Shown: one piece after another, positions 1-10,342 of the stretch
Position numbering within the stretch: position 1 is the stretch's first letter
Layout: each line of letters opens with the position of its first letter
Program-made: the position numbers and the translations under genes
Source of the DNA: Chromera velia
Lineage: Eukaryota; Sar; Chromeraceae
Assembly: GCA_018398765.1 (NCBI GenBank)
Contig: JAHBMJ010000547.1
Span: 2,501-35,000, forward strand
Direction of reading: 5' to 3'
DNA length: 32,500 nucleotides
Notes under the pieces: model-generated
The model's database searches: none
What the model was told of the DNA's origin: nothing
The model's input: only the letters and a program-made list of their open reading frames with translations

Positions 1-924
1 CTTCTATTATCGCTCTTTCCTAACCTTATTGTCAGCCTATAGTTTTTTTGACTGCCTGTGCTCTTTCCCACCCCGTCTCTCTCAACCCTTTCTGAATGCA
101 TGGATGTGTGAATGTGTACTGTCATCTGTCTGTGCCCACATTGGAAGGTGTCGAGTGAAGAGCGATGCATAGCGGCTTTTGCTTTGAAGTCTTTGCATCA
201 TTCCATTGAAGTGACATACGAGCGGGGGCTCTTTGTTTGGCGTTTCATCCATTCCAATAAATTTTAAATTTAATCATGCGGTCCCTTGCATCAATTCAAT
301 TCCTGCAGAACCGGGTGCTTCCTCACTATTAGCTACATCGCCTCCCCCCCACGAGAGTCTGTAGGGATGGACTGCATATCAACAGATGACCGGAAAGCAA
401 AGACAAGGCTGGCTGAGAACAGACACTGTAAGTCTCCAGTGTCTGTCTCTCTATGTGAAAAATAAAAAAAAAAAAAGAACATCTAGTGTGTCCATGTGAA
501 AATAAAAGAAAAGAAGAAAATGAAAAAAAAAAAAAAAGAAGAAACCTGTACAACCTTTCTGCGTGAAAGCAGAAGAAAAGAGGAAAAAATGAGAATATCT
601 AGTGTCTGTCTGTCTGTCTGTCTGTCTATCTGTCTTGTGAAAGAAAAAGAAGAAAAAAAGAAATAACGGAAAAAGAAGAACAGACTGTCTATCTATCTGT
701 CTCTTTTGTGAAAGAAAAAGAAAAAAGAAGAACATAGTCTGTCTGTCTGTGTGTTTTGGGAAGGAAAAAGAAGAAAAAACAAAAAAAGAATAACACAGAG
801 TCTGTCTTTCTTACTGCCTCTCTGAAGAAGAAGAAAACAAAGTCAGTGTATCATTTTATAGCTTTCTTGAAGTTGAATGTCCGTCTTTTTTCTGTTTTTA
901 TCCCTGGTGTTGCAAATGCATTGA
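1..924. other. Intergenic DNA with interrupted A-rich and (TGTC)n repeats
   Basis: I see no convincing gene here. From about 460 to 790 the plus strand is A/G-rich with runs of A, broken by TGTC/TATC tetranucleotide tracts (clearest at 604-636, again near 690-705 and 735-752). The same pattern, a TCTGTC tract followed by a TGTGAAAGAAAAAGAAG-type purine run, recurs four or five times, so this is a loose tandem repeat of about 60-100 bp. Open frames across it are only Phe/Lys-rich low-complexity translations. Confidence 0.6.
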
Positions 925-2038
925 ATGAGGTCGTTCAAAGTTCATGCTTCGACTGGCCGTTCACCGAACTATTCTTTGTTTGGCAAGAGGTCGGGTGTCC
1001 CTCCTGTTGCTGCGGGGGATGTTGTTCGCTGGGCAGACCCTTCCCACCGGCAGAATTTTGTTGCTGGTGGGCCGTTCGAAAAGAGCGAGCGTACTCTGTT
1101 CGGGGGGGTTATTAGCCCACAGTCTGTCTCTGTCTTGCTTCGGCGGGGGGGACAGTGGAGAGCTCTGCATGTGCATCCGATGCACATTCAGTTGGAGTCG
1201 TGGCTAGGGGTCGAGCGAATTAACTTTGATGAAGACGGCAGGAGCGACGTAGTTGCGGAGAGGGAGAGTGATTCCATTATTGGAAGAGGTTCGGTTTGGG
1301 TTGGTTGGGGGGAGGAGGACAATTGATCAGATATGGAAACTGAAATCAGGGGTGATCCTTCCGATGACAGCGTTGCAGAGCCAAGCGATCGCCTTCCCCC
1401 GTCACCTGGTGGCGTTCGTGCCCCACCCCTCCGAGGTGTTCTGGCTCGTTGGTCAGTGGGTGCTCTGTTTTCTGGACAGGTTGTGAGGGAAGGGGCAAAG
1501 CAGACGTATAACATTACTGCTGCTCGGTTGAGAGAGGGGGATAATGGTGTGTTCCTTCCTGTTGACCTTGAAAAGGTGAAACAGAAAGACATTGTGGAAA
1601 GATTTGAGATCTCTCCTGATGGTTGTCTTCCCCAGTCTGTTCTCGACAGCCGAGCAGGCCCCTCTATCTCCTAATTCCTCAGACCCTCCTGTCCCTCCTG
1701 TCCTTGACAGTGAGATCCCTGTGGACGTCGATGTCGTTGCTGAGCAAACCGTAGAGGAAGCTGCGACTGCCGAGTTTGTTAGGTGGTCTGAGATGTCAAA
1801 GAGTCAGAAGGAGAGACATGTGAGGGAGAGAAGGAAGAGAAGGAGAGAGTTGAAGGAAGCCTGCATTGCAAAAGCGTTTGACAGCCATTTGGAGATCGCA
1901 TGTGCAATGATGAAGGCTGAGAAGGCGCGAAAGCTGTTGGAAAGAGAGAATGATGCGAAAGGTCACATCATTGTCACTGAAGAAGAGGTAGCTCAGGGCT
2001 TGTTCAAAGAGTCCGATCGGAAAGAGCTTGCCAAGTGA
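925..2038 (+). pseudogene. Broken upstream part of copia pol (integrase C-terminal/linker region)
   Basis: Two segments in one frame, 925-1326 and 1333-1674, are separated only by a TGA codon; a further segment, 1592-2038, continues in another frame. The last segment has a proline-rich stretch, then a highly basic helix rich in Lys/Arg/Glu (about 1795-1860), and ends with FKESDRKELAK. That ending resembles the short conserved lead-in just before the copia reverse transcriptase. The earlier segments contain SPNYSLFGKRS, reminiscent of the TP-x-GKRP region near the integrase C terminus, but I could not match catalytic integrase residues. Assignment to the same pol is by position and orientation, so confidence is moderate. 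No function is expected. Confidence 0.5.
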
Positions 2039-2109
2039 TGTTTGTGCTCTGTGTTTGATCTCTCCTCTCAGACGTTGCAGACTGAGCAGGGAGTGAATTA
2101 AAGCTGTCT

Positions 2110-3508
2110 CTCTCCGTTGGGTTCGAACGTGGAAGCTGAAAGACGGAAAGCGAGTTGCCAAGTCCCATCTTGTGGCAAGGGGGTTTCAGGACTCGCATGA
2201 TTGAGGAATATTGGAGACTTACTCTGGTACAGCAGACCCTAGCCTCGCCAGAGTTGCGTTTCTGTGGGTAGTCTCTCGCGGACTGCAGGCCGTCAAAATG
2301 GATGTCTCGACGGCATTTCTCCAGGCCCCCATAAAGGACGCTGTGTGGCTGTATCTCCCTTCGGAGAATCCGACCTCCCTGTGGAGGTCTATCCAGGACT
2401 CTGTACGGGTGTGTTCGTTCGCATCCAAAAAGCTGTGTACGGCCTGAAGAACGCTCCAAAGGTGTACACCTCCTACTTCAAGAAGAAAGTGCATTCATTG
2501 GGGTGGACTGAGACCTCGAAATCTATTCTGGTCAGAAAAAATTGGAAGGGAGAGCCTGTTGTGTTGCTTGTTATGCATGTCGACGATCTTTTTCTGTTTT
2601 CTTCTTCTGTTGATGAAGATGTCAAAGGAATTCAGAGGTTGTTCGATATTGATAAGCCAGAAAGAATGGACAATGGAGAGTTACATCTGTACGTTGGCAT
2701 GTCCATTCATATGGCATTGCGTCCAGGTGAGATGTTACTCGATCAGTCAAGTTATATTCAAGGGATGTCTAAGGGTGTGAGTGAGAAAGCAAGAAAGCCG
2801 TTGACAGAGAAGGACCTTTTGCTGCCTGAGGAGAAGGATGTGGATCTGTCTCTGCAGGCTGAACAGCAGAAGAATGTTGGTTGTTTGGGATGGGCGGTTA
2901 AGACCCAACCCTCTCTGTCCTTTCTCTTTTCTCACCTATCTTGCTCGAACTCTCATCCATCCCGTTCGTCTGTTCTTGCGAGTGAAAAGGCTCTCTGGCA
3001 TGCCAGAGAGACTGCTCGTCCACTGCGTCTCTCTTCTATCTCTTCTGTCCCCTGTCTGTTAGTTTGGGGGGATGCGAGTTATGAGTTAGCAAAGAAGGAA
3101 GGGAGGTTGGGAATCGAGATGCAGTTGGTGGATGAAAGTGAGATCGCGAATCTTGAGAAGATAAGCGAGGACAACACCGTGTTTTGGCTCAGCAAAAAGC
3201 TGGCAAGAAAGCTGGGGTCAACGACTTCAGTTGAGTTGCTTGCCATGCGTGATGCAGTCAAGTCCTCTTGGTCGATCGCTCACTTAGTCAGAAAGTTGTG
3301 GGGAAAGATGCCTCCTGTTGTTGTTGTGACTGACTCGCAGCCATTGATGTTTCAGTTGAGTAGCAAGCAGTCTAAGAGCGAGCCTCGCATACCGGGTGAG
3401 TTGGAGTATGTGTTGGAGAACCTTGCGGAGTTGGAGGCGAAGGTGAAGTGGGTTCAGTCAGGTTCCATGCATGCAGACGGACAGACGAAGTTCCTTCGTT
3501 GTAGTTGA
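2110..3508 (+). pseudogene. Broken copia reverse transcriptase and RNase H
   Basis: The reverse transcriptase starts with [11 protein letters not shown] (about 2117) and [11 protein letters not shown], the usual copia lead-in, and is then cut by TGA at 2202-2204. It continues in the same frame with MDVSTAFLQAP (2298 onward), which carries the first catalytic Asp. A frameshift between about 2376 and 2420 moves the frame; KAVYGLKNAP follows, then the active-site box as MHVDDLF (2573-2593), the equivalent of YVDD. The RNase H then shows WGDASY, SVELLAM, VVTDSQPL and MHADGQTK, giving the expected D-E-D-D catalytic set, with stop at 3506-3508. His-Val-Asp-Asp in place of Tyr-Val-Asp-Asp and ADGQTK in place of ADxLTK are slightly off consensus. 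Confidence 0.85.
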
Positions 3509-3573
3509 GTGTTTCTGAGTTTCTTCTCTTTCAGTGTGTCTTCCCTGCTCACGTTCACAGTTCAGATAGGGGG

Positions 3574-4050
3574 TGATCTGTGAGAGAGAGTGCATGCGGG
3601 GCGGCGTGTCGAGGCGCGCTGGGCGGGCCACGCGGACCTTTAGTGGGCCAAGGCCTGCATGCGTGCAGCAATGCATCATTCTTTCAAATTGTTCAGACTC
3701 GAATTGAGTGCATCCGCCAGGGATACTTGAGTCGGGCTTGAATGTGAGCTTGTGTGATTGAAGGAAACTATGAGTGCGATCAGTCTGTCAGTGGTTGAAA
3801 GTGATAGGATGGCAGTTCAATCAGTCAGACACACACTGGTGCGGTTTCTCATGTTGAAGCAATGACGTAATCGCTATCAATACACTGCCGTCTCCAGTAA
3901 ACATCTTGACTGTTGCTAGAAGATGGAGTCGAGAAGACTGAAGAACTTTGCTGTCTGGTAGGTTCAGACTTTCCTATTTGTTCTGTTCTGTTCAAGTCTA
4001 TGTACTTGGCCGTTCTCTAGCTAAGTATATAGCGTACCGTCACATTTTGT
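3574..4050 (+). repeat. Candidate 3' LTR or 3' UTR of the copia element
   Basis: A G-run (ATAGGGGG, about 3566-3573) lies 60 bp after the pol stop and could be a polypurine tract; the next bases are TG, as expected at an LTR start. The segment has no coding potential. A possible end in CA occurs near 4044 after TACCGTCACA. No second copy is present in the window, so neither border can be proved. Confidence 0.3.
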
Positions 4051-4564
4051 TACTAAAAAGATGAGAAGCGGAAAAGTGTGAGATACCCTGGGCGGCTGAT
4101 TTCTCTGCTGACCAGTTACCTAGTCCAACAAAGTAGGGAAGCAAGAAGCAACATTAATTCTCTATCTGTGGGAGGAATGAAAAAGGGGCATACGGGCATA
4201 TGAAGAAAGCAACAGTGTATAGAAGCTCTGTCACCCACAGGCTCTCAGTCTCTTTCTCTTCCCTTGTTTGCTTCATGCACTGTAAATTCCTGTCCATGCA
4301 GCCCCCCCCCATACACAGAAGGTCGTCTACGATCCTTTCGCTCATGGGAGACGGATTATGGACACATGAAGACTCAGTCAGTGTACGGATATCAGGAGAG
4401 CAAAGATGGGGAGGCGGAACAGATAAATGAATGGGTCGAGGGAAGTAAAAAATGTTTTGCTCCTTTCTTTCTTTATAGCCTTTTTCTACTCGTAGCCAGA
4501 CTCCTCTTTCTCTTTCCTAGTTCAGAACCATTATGTGTGTGTCTGTGTGCGTACGTACGTGTGT

Positions 4565-4601
<37 letters not shown>

Positions 4602-4960
4602 ATGAAGTGCAGTGGGTACCACTTCACCCGTTATTGCTCCAGGCGCTGCCAGAAGAAGTACTGAAGGGCGGCGCATCAAAGACTCTGTCCGGTGCTGCAA
4701 TCCACTCTGCACCTGACTGACTGACTGATTGACTGACTGTTTCTTTTTGGCATGCATAAAGCTATGTGAATAATTTTGAATTTGAATGATATTGTGTTCT
4801 TTTGTGTAATTCATCATTCTTAGGATTCATCATCCATTATAATTTGGTATTTGATTTATATGATTTAGTTGAACCTATGCCAGAGAGTCTGTTGCAGTCC
4901 TCCGCAGGCTTCCGTACGCTTTTTAGGGCTCTCACAGGGGGGGATATAGATAAAACCTAA
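4050..4960. other. Non-coding spacer with a (GT)n tract
   Basis: No gene is supported. A GT-rich tract runs from 4533 to 4600 and includes GTACGTACGT. Immediately after it TGAAGTG (4602-4608) is mirrored by CACTTCA (4619-4625), a possible hairpin. A short CTGA tandem occurs at about 4712-4738, followed by AT-rich DNA to about 4870. Confidence 0.5.
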
Positions 4961-5281
4961 CCGGAACGGCTGTGCGATAAATGTTTATCCCCCTCATGTG
5001 TGATTAAAGATGAGGTTCATGTTCTGACGGAATGTAAGGACACAGAAAGGGAACGGAATAGGCTGAAAGAACTGTACGAAATTGCGAAGCAGAAAGCACC
5101 CATTGACATAAGAATACAGATCGCACAACGCGTTGCAGGTGCAATCGGGAGGGGCACTTCTGATAATGAGAAAAAAATGAAGGATATGGTGTTGCTGTTG
5201 TGCACAATTCTGCCTAGAAGCGGTTCCAAAGCTATAGCCGACTGTCTCAAGAAGGTCCATTCTGTCGATAAGGCAAGTTGA
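4961..5281 (+). pseudogene. C-terminal fragment of a LINE-type (non-LTR) retrotransposon ORF2
   Basis: The frame opens just after a TAA at 4958 and reads PERLCDKC...DEVHVLTEC, a CxxC plus HxxxxC zinc knuckle. This is the motif found after the reverse transcriptase in many non-LTR retrotransposons, where the form is CxxC-x(n)-E-x-x-H-x-x-x-x-C followed by an Arg-rich helix (here KDTERERNRLKEL). About 85 residues follow before TGA at 5279-5281. No reverse transcriptase is recognisable upstream, which fits the 5' truncation usual for LINE copies. I cannot tell the clade from this fragment; a protein search with the knuckle region would. Confidence 0.65.
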
Positions 5282-5425
5282 GGCGAATCGATCCGATTGG
5301 CATGCAGGCTTCCTCATCCCCCCCCCCCATGAATGTGTGTTCTGGGTTGTCCTCAAAGCCTTGCTAGTGGCTTGGGATTTGGCGTCGCTAAATCTAGGAT
5401 TTAACCCTCAATCATCATCATCATC
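5282..5425 (+). mobile_element. LINE 3' UTR with (TCA)n tail
   Basis: The non-coding stretch after the zinc-knuckle ORF contains a C-run (5321-5330) and ends in AATCATCATCATCATCAG at about 5408-5425. A short tandem repeat tail in place of poly(A) is common in several non-LTR clades, so this is read as the element's 3' terminus. A second tract, TCATCATCATCATCAG, sits at about 5838-5853 and may be another 3' end. Confidence 0.45.
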
Positions 5426-5429
5426 AGTT

Positions 5430-6039
5430 GCTTTACTAGCTTTAGAGCTTTAAAATCTTTTACTAGATCTTTTATAGTGTAGGATAAAGAATCTTATATA
5501 GGACATTGTAAGTTGTATTAGGTGTAGCATAGCATAGCATGGCATTGATGTTCCGGGCGCGGTAATGCCAGTGTACTGCAGTGAAAATCAAGTTCCAGTA
5601 CATATAATACAACTTGCCTTAGTTAAAATTGCTAGATAAATTCATAATTAAAAAAATTAGGAGAAGAAAAGAGAAGAAAAATTTGTAGTATCAATTAAAT
5701 TCAATTAAGTTCGCAACCTCGTTCGCAACATTCCCGAAGATCATTCATAGTAGAATCAGCATAATAATTAGATTGTCAGGTCAGGCCGCTACTCACTGGC
5801 AGGCATCAGGCGTTATGTGCACTTTGACAAATTTGCTCATCATCATCATCAGATCATGTGAGGGGTTATGCCAATATACAAAAACAGGCCCACAATAGGG
5901 TGGACCGTACAGGCAGCAGCTGCGCTCTGGCTACATGATAGCCTACATCCACAACCACCTACAAATTATGGGTTTATGGTAAACGGATCAAATGCAAACA
6001 AGTTCATGAAGCAGAACGCTGCTGGGGCAGTGCTGGCGT
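5430..6039. other. AT-rich intergenic DNA with nested inverted repeats (5510-5615)
   Basis: No coding region is supported. AAGTTGTATTA at 5510-5520 is the exact inverse of TAATACAACTT at 5605-5615. Inside lie GGCATT (5541-5546) with AATGCC (5564-5569), and TGTACTG (5572-5578) with CAGTACA (5596-5602). Together they could fold as a closing stem with two internal hairpins. An AGCAT tandem (about 5525-5540) sits in one arm. Gene A ends at 6040 on the other strand, so part of this stretch may be its 3' flank. Confidence 0.45.
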
Positions 6040-8040
6040 TTATGGAGGTTTGTAGCTCGTCTCCAGCCGCAGTTTGCAGATGTTCGTCAATACCGGGACC
6101 TCCTTCTTTAGAAAAAAGAACGCCTCAGACAGAGCCTGCAGGGATCCATGCAGTGCACGTACGCATGATCCATCGATGAGATTGTCCTGCCTCAAGCGAG
6201 CTTGTGTTCTCTATGTGAAGCAAACAATGCGAATGCAAGAGTGGTCAACGCAAGATAGACTCACTGTACACGGCCTCGATTCATCTGAGCAATGCGTTAC
6301 CTGAAAACAAAAGAATAACTGTAATGATAAGCACACAAACAAAACTGCAGTGCTGGACAGTGGAAATACATGGTTCTGCTGCTCAACCACCATTCTGCAT
6401 GCCGATTTCGGAGACAGTCTGTAGTCTCAACCAGCCAATATGGTCCAAGAGAGAGAAAAAAAGGAAGAGAGTGGAAGAGAGCAAGACAGAGAAGAGAAGA
6501 GAAGAGAAGAGAGGAGAAGACAGGAGAGGAGAGAAGCCAATAGAAGCCAAGAGAAGAGGACAGAGATAGAGGTGCTACGGATTGAGGATGTCTTTGAAAG
6601 CTCTTTTTCTTCTGTTCACGAAGGTTGATATCCATGCTTGCGTCAGTCCAGTTGATCCTCAACCACCTGAGCGAATTAGAAAACGATCTGAAATGTTCCT
6701 ATAGCAGAGCTAGAGACAAAAAAAAAAAAACAAGAACAAAAAAAACAACACTCCCACCTCGTCTCGGGAACCCGGCTGACCAAGAGACTGTCATCCGGGA
6801 GGAAGACCGCAGGGATTCTATTCACTGCCGCGTCGAGAAGTCGCTCATGCCGGAACCCGAACCTGCGTCGTCGCTCATAGAGATATAGTGACAGAGGCAC
6901 ATACACGCACACGCATACGCACGCACAAGGCACACACAAGGCACACACAAGGGACACACAAGACACACACAAGGCACACACGAGGCACACACAAGGCACA
7001 CACGAGGCACACACAAGGCACACACAAGGCACACAGAAGGCACACACAACACACACACAGAAGGCACACACAAGGCACACAGAAGGCACACACAAGGGAC
7101 ACACAAGACACACACAGAAGTCACACACAAGGCACACAGAAGGCACACACAAGGCACACACAAGACACACACAGAAGGCACACAGAAAGACACACACAGA
7201 AGGCACACAGAAAGACACACACAGAAGGCACACACAAGGCACACAGAAGGCACACACAAGACACACACAGAAGGCACACAGAAGGCACACACACACACAC
7301 ACACACACGTGTCCTCGCTCATGCAAGGGGCAAAGCTATGAGAAGATCAGAAACAGGAACAGGTTCGGACACAGAGCCGAAGTGGAGTAAGCACCACAGC
7401 TAGCTGTTGAATACAAGGCGAGCAAGGGCCCCCTAGAGAAAACAAAACAATCTCCAATACATGAATGAATGAATGAATGACTATAGCCGTCGGAGCCTTG
7501 CTCCTGGCAGTCCATGTTCATGCAAGCATACCTGTCTGCCCGTCTGACCTCCCTGTAACCGGCTAGACAGACGGCCTACCTACCGTGCGTATGCCACCAC
7601 GGTCTTGCAGAGGAACTTGCCAGAGACCTGCATGTTCAGGTTCTCAAGCCCTCGCACCAGGGGGGGAACTGCAGCCTCAAACACCTCCTGCAAGGAAGGG
7701 AGGGGGGGGAAGTTGTGAGTGTGCTCACGTTAGTTGATGAAATAAAAAGGCAACGCATGTAAGCGCTTGACTGAAAAAGCAAAGGCTCTCGACTGCCGCT
7801 CATCATCCTCCCGCTGCGGATAGACAGGGAGGGTCAAATACGCACAGGAAATCGACAGAGAAAAGCGGCAGAGCAACTACAGAGAATCAGAAACAAAAGA
7901 AGAAAAAAAAAAAGGGGGAAGAAAGGAGGGAGGGAAGACGGAGAAAGAAAAAATGGCGGATAGAAAGAAAGAAGAAAGGAAGGAAGACAGGAAAGAAGGA
8001 AGGAAAGAAGGAAGAAAGGTGGAAGCAAGAAAGGAAGGAA

Positions 8041-8094
<54 letters not shown>

Positions 8095-8163
8095 AACAGA
8101 GAAAAGGAGACAGAGAGAGAAATAAGTAAAGGGGAGCGAAAGGCAACACACACACACACACAT

Positions 8164-8202
<39 letters not shown>

Positions 8203-9352
8203 AGAAAGAAAGTGGGTGCTGTGTCTCTGTTCTTCACTTCCCCTTCTCCCCCATCTCCCCATCCCCTTTCATGCATGCATGTGTGTGCACGTATCGAGAG
8301 ACTGCATGGGTCACTCGTTCCCCGCCATTCCAAGCTGCCTCTCACACCTACATCCATCTACCTTCTTCTCCCTAAAATCGACACACAAACCCCAACCCTC
8401 CCCGTCCTCTCACACCCACCCAGTTTCTTTCTTTGTGTTTTTCTCAGTCTCCTCACAGTCCCATCAACGTACATACCTGGTGAGGCATGCCAACTTTCGC
8501 AAACGCGCCCACTGCATGCACCCAGGAGACGAAGGCCGTCTCCTCCTCTCGAAGAGCCGCCTGTTCTTCTCGGGACACGAAGCGCCCCCCTCTTGTCCTT
8601 AGTGAGATATTCTGCGAGGAGGAGGCTGACGGACTGCGCAGAGCCGTTCCAGGATCTTGTTTTAGGGCCTCCTCTTGGGCGATCGTTACCAGGCGGTCGC
8701 CCAGCGAACAGAAGAAAGAGGCGTCGTGAACCCCCACTGCAGCATAGGTGAGGAGGAGGATGGAGAGTTCCTGCAGCTGGAAGAGGCCCAGAGAATTCAG
8801 AATCGTCTCCTGGGAACAGACGAACACCTGAGGGTCCCTCAACTTCATCTGCTTGATGTAGTTCAGGACACAGGCAATGTGGATGGGTTCCATCAGGTGC
8901 CGTCTCTGCAGGACAAAGATGGACACCAGTCTCCAGAAGTCGGCGTCGCGAATGCGCGCCCGCATAACGTCCCGACACAATTTGACCACTCTGCTTATGT
9001 GCCACTCTTCAGGTGTACCCTCAGTCTCCTCATACAATGTGGTCGGGTCTCTGTGAACATCTTCTTCAATTGGTCTCACTCCCTCCAATTCTCTTAAGCA
9101 GAATTCTCGGAAGAGACGGACATCTTGCACCACCCGTCGGAGCGTTTTCTCCCCTGCAAAATCAAACTTGAGGGAAACTGGGGAGCACGATGGGGAGGTT
9201 TTCTCATCTACCGAGTGGAGGAGACAGTGCACAGCTCGAGTAGACGGTGCCAGAGTTCTCATGGTGTGGCGATTAGGTAGCCTGAGGGAGACGGGGCACC
9301 TGAAAAGGAGACGCCGATATCCCATGCACCCTTTCAGTGAGACCGATTGCAT
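6040..9352 (-). CDS. Gene A: heptatricopeptide-repeat-like protein, probably mitochondrial
   Basis: Proposed exons on the minus strand: 9352-8477, 7687-7584, 6862-6758, 6666-6579, 6300-6265 and 6135-6040 (TAA). Phases agree at every junction, giving about 434 residues. The first in-frame ATG is at 9352; the N-terminal 48 residues are rich in Arg/Ser/Leu with no acidic residue, as in a mitochondrial presequence. Helical pairs of the HPR type follow, for example CVLNYIKQMKLRDPQVF. The first two splices rebuild such repeats exactly: AFAKVGMPHQEVFEAAV and VVAYARFGFRHERLL. HPR proteins of apicomplexans bind organellar RNA or sit on mitoribosomes; that role is inferred here. Exons 1-3 are firm. Exons 4-6 rest on splice sites and phase only, and a donor at TTG|GTCAGC in exon 3 is an alternative. 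No RAP domain is seen. Confidence 0.72.
6888..7310. repeat. Minisatellite of about 11 bp in intron 2 of gene A
   Basis: The core unit AAGGCACACAC is repeated more than thirty times with variants (AAGGGACACAC, AGAAGGCACACAC, AAGACACACAC) and ends in pure (CA)n at 7288-7308. In the gene A transcript it reads as GT/TG-rich. Long open frames across it on both strands are artefacts of the repeat. Confidence 0.9.
7890..8203. repeat. Compound microsatellite (GAAA)n-(CA)n-(GA)n in intron 1 of gene A
   Basis: Purine-rich DNA with GGAA/GAAA units culminates in perfect (GAAA)n at about 8044-8095, followed by (CA)n at 8146-8178 and (GA)n at 8179-8202. In the sense of gene A the tract is all pyrimidine or TG. 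Confidence 0.9.
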
Positions 9353-9681
9353 CCCCACCGAAGACAATGTGCAGGAGGACTCATCGAGAGTACAGCTTCG
9401 GTTTCAAGTACTGAGGTCCTGGGTTGCGAGTGGACCGAAGAACTGCCAGCGGCATTGAAGAATATTGAAGAGGGGGAGATCAATTAAGGCCGCGTATACG
9501 TCCGAGTCCCGTCTCCGCAGTCGACAGCGTGCATGCATACCGCGGCCGCCGGCACGCGCGCCGCGGGCCTCTGCACGGCCACCTGGACAGCAGACTGCAT
9601 GCAAGGTCTACGTGGAACCGATCGATCAGACCGAGCTAGAGGGTGACAAACCCTACTATTAAGACTAATTGAGACACTAGT
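9353..9681. other. 5' flank of gene A
   Basis: No gene is supported. In the gene A frame a TGA lies at about 9406-9404, with no ATG between it and 9352, which supports 9352 as the start. A GC-rich patch (about 9538-9600) contains CCGCGGCCGCCGG. I see no TATA-like element that I would trust. Confidence 0.4.
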
Positions 9682-10020
9682 CAATTCATGAATTGGTGCG
9701 CGAATATGATGGAGCTGGTTTGGAGCTTTGGACCTCTCCAAATTAATTAAATCAGTTTGGATATCCAAACCTAATATGTGGAACACTTTCATTGTGTTTG
9801 ATCTGTAAGTTATTGAGATCTTCTATCCAACACTCTTAGTAAAACTAAACGTGCCGATCATGTTTCTAAGCTTTATTTGATCATATTCTATCTACAAAAA
9901 TTGTTAGAGATGTTTGAGATTTGGAGATCTCCAAAGAATTTGGGAGATGTCCAACATTTTTATACACGATTTTCATGGAGATCTCCATGAATTACTTGGA
10001 GATAATTTCGAGATCTCCAA
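9682..10020. repeat. AT-rich island of perfect palindromes with GGAGATCTCC-type cores
   Basis: Perfect palindromes: CAATTCATGAATTG (9682-9695), GTTTGGATATCCAAAC (9755-9770), TTTGGAGATCTCCAAA (9920-9935) and TTCATGGAGATCTCCATGAA (9972-9991). Interrupted inverted repeats: TTTGGAG (9719-9725) with CTCCAAA (9736-9742), and TTGGAGAT (9996-10003) with ATCTCCAA (10013-10020). The region is far more AT-rich than its flanks and has no coding potential. The shared TTGGAGATCTCCAA theme suggests one diverged short repeat or a family of binding sites. Confidence 0.8.
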
Positions 10021-10274
10021 AAAACAAAATACAACGCAATTTTTAAATTATTTGTGAATTAATTGAAAAGCAGCTCAAGAACCCCTGTGCAAGACACCAG
10101 CGGAAAAGCCGACGAAGATGCAACGGCTCTGCACAACAACTTGAGGCAGGAAGCTGGACGCCCAGAGGGGGTACACGGCAGGGGGCATTTCTGTCTACCT
10201 GAATGCGAACATGAACACCGGGAAGAGCCCCTGCACACACACATGGACACACACGCACGCAAGCATATGTACAG

Positions 10275-10342
<68 letters not shown>

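Larger units (their letters stand above)
925..4050 (+). mobile_element. Decayed, 5'-truncated Ty1/copia-type LTR retrotransposon
   Basis: The element is recognised by a Copia-type reverse transcriptase followed by an RNase H, the order found in Pseudoviridae. No gag, protease or 5' LTR is visible upstream, so the copy is truncated or rearranged at its left end. The pol reading frame is broken by at least two in-frame TGA codons (1324-1326 and 2202-2204) and several frameshifts, so the copy cannot make its own proteins. The right border is uncertain; a candidate 3' LTR follows pol. Family assignment rests on motifs I can read; an alignment against reverse transcriptases would settle the clade. 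Confidence 0.75.

Noticed and set aside
1324..2204. UGA recoding as an explanation for the in-frame TGA codons of the copia pol
   Set aside because: Frameshifts occur in the same pol, so decay explains both; gene C ends in TGA at a natural C terminus.
2004..2494. Minus-strand frames of 91-151 codons
   Set aside because: Antisense shadows of the copia reverse transcriptase.
5868..6179. Plus-strand frame of 103 codons
   Set aside because: No domain; overlaps the proposed last exon of gene A, whose splice acceptor and phase fit better.
6890..7310. CRISPR-like array
   Set aside because: Units are about 11 bp, tandem without unique spacers, and the genome is eukaryotic.
6888..7403. Long His/Thr-rich (+) and Cys/Val-rich (-) open frames
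   Set aside because: They are translations of the CA-rich minisatellite inside an intron of gene A. Only the last 18 or so codons of the minus frames overlap a real exon.
7834..8357. Phe/Ser/Leu-rich minus-strand frames
   Set aside because: Repeat-derived, within intron 1 of gene A.
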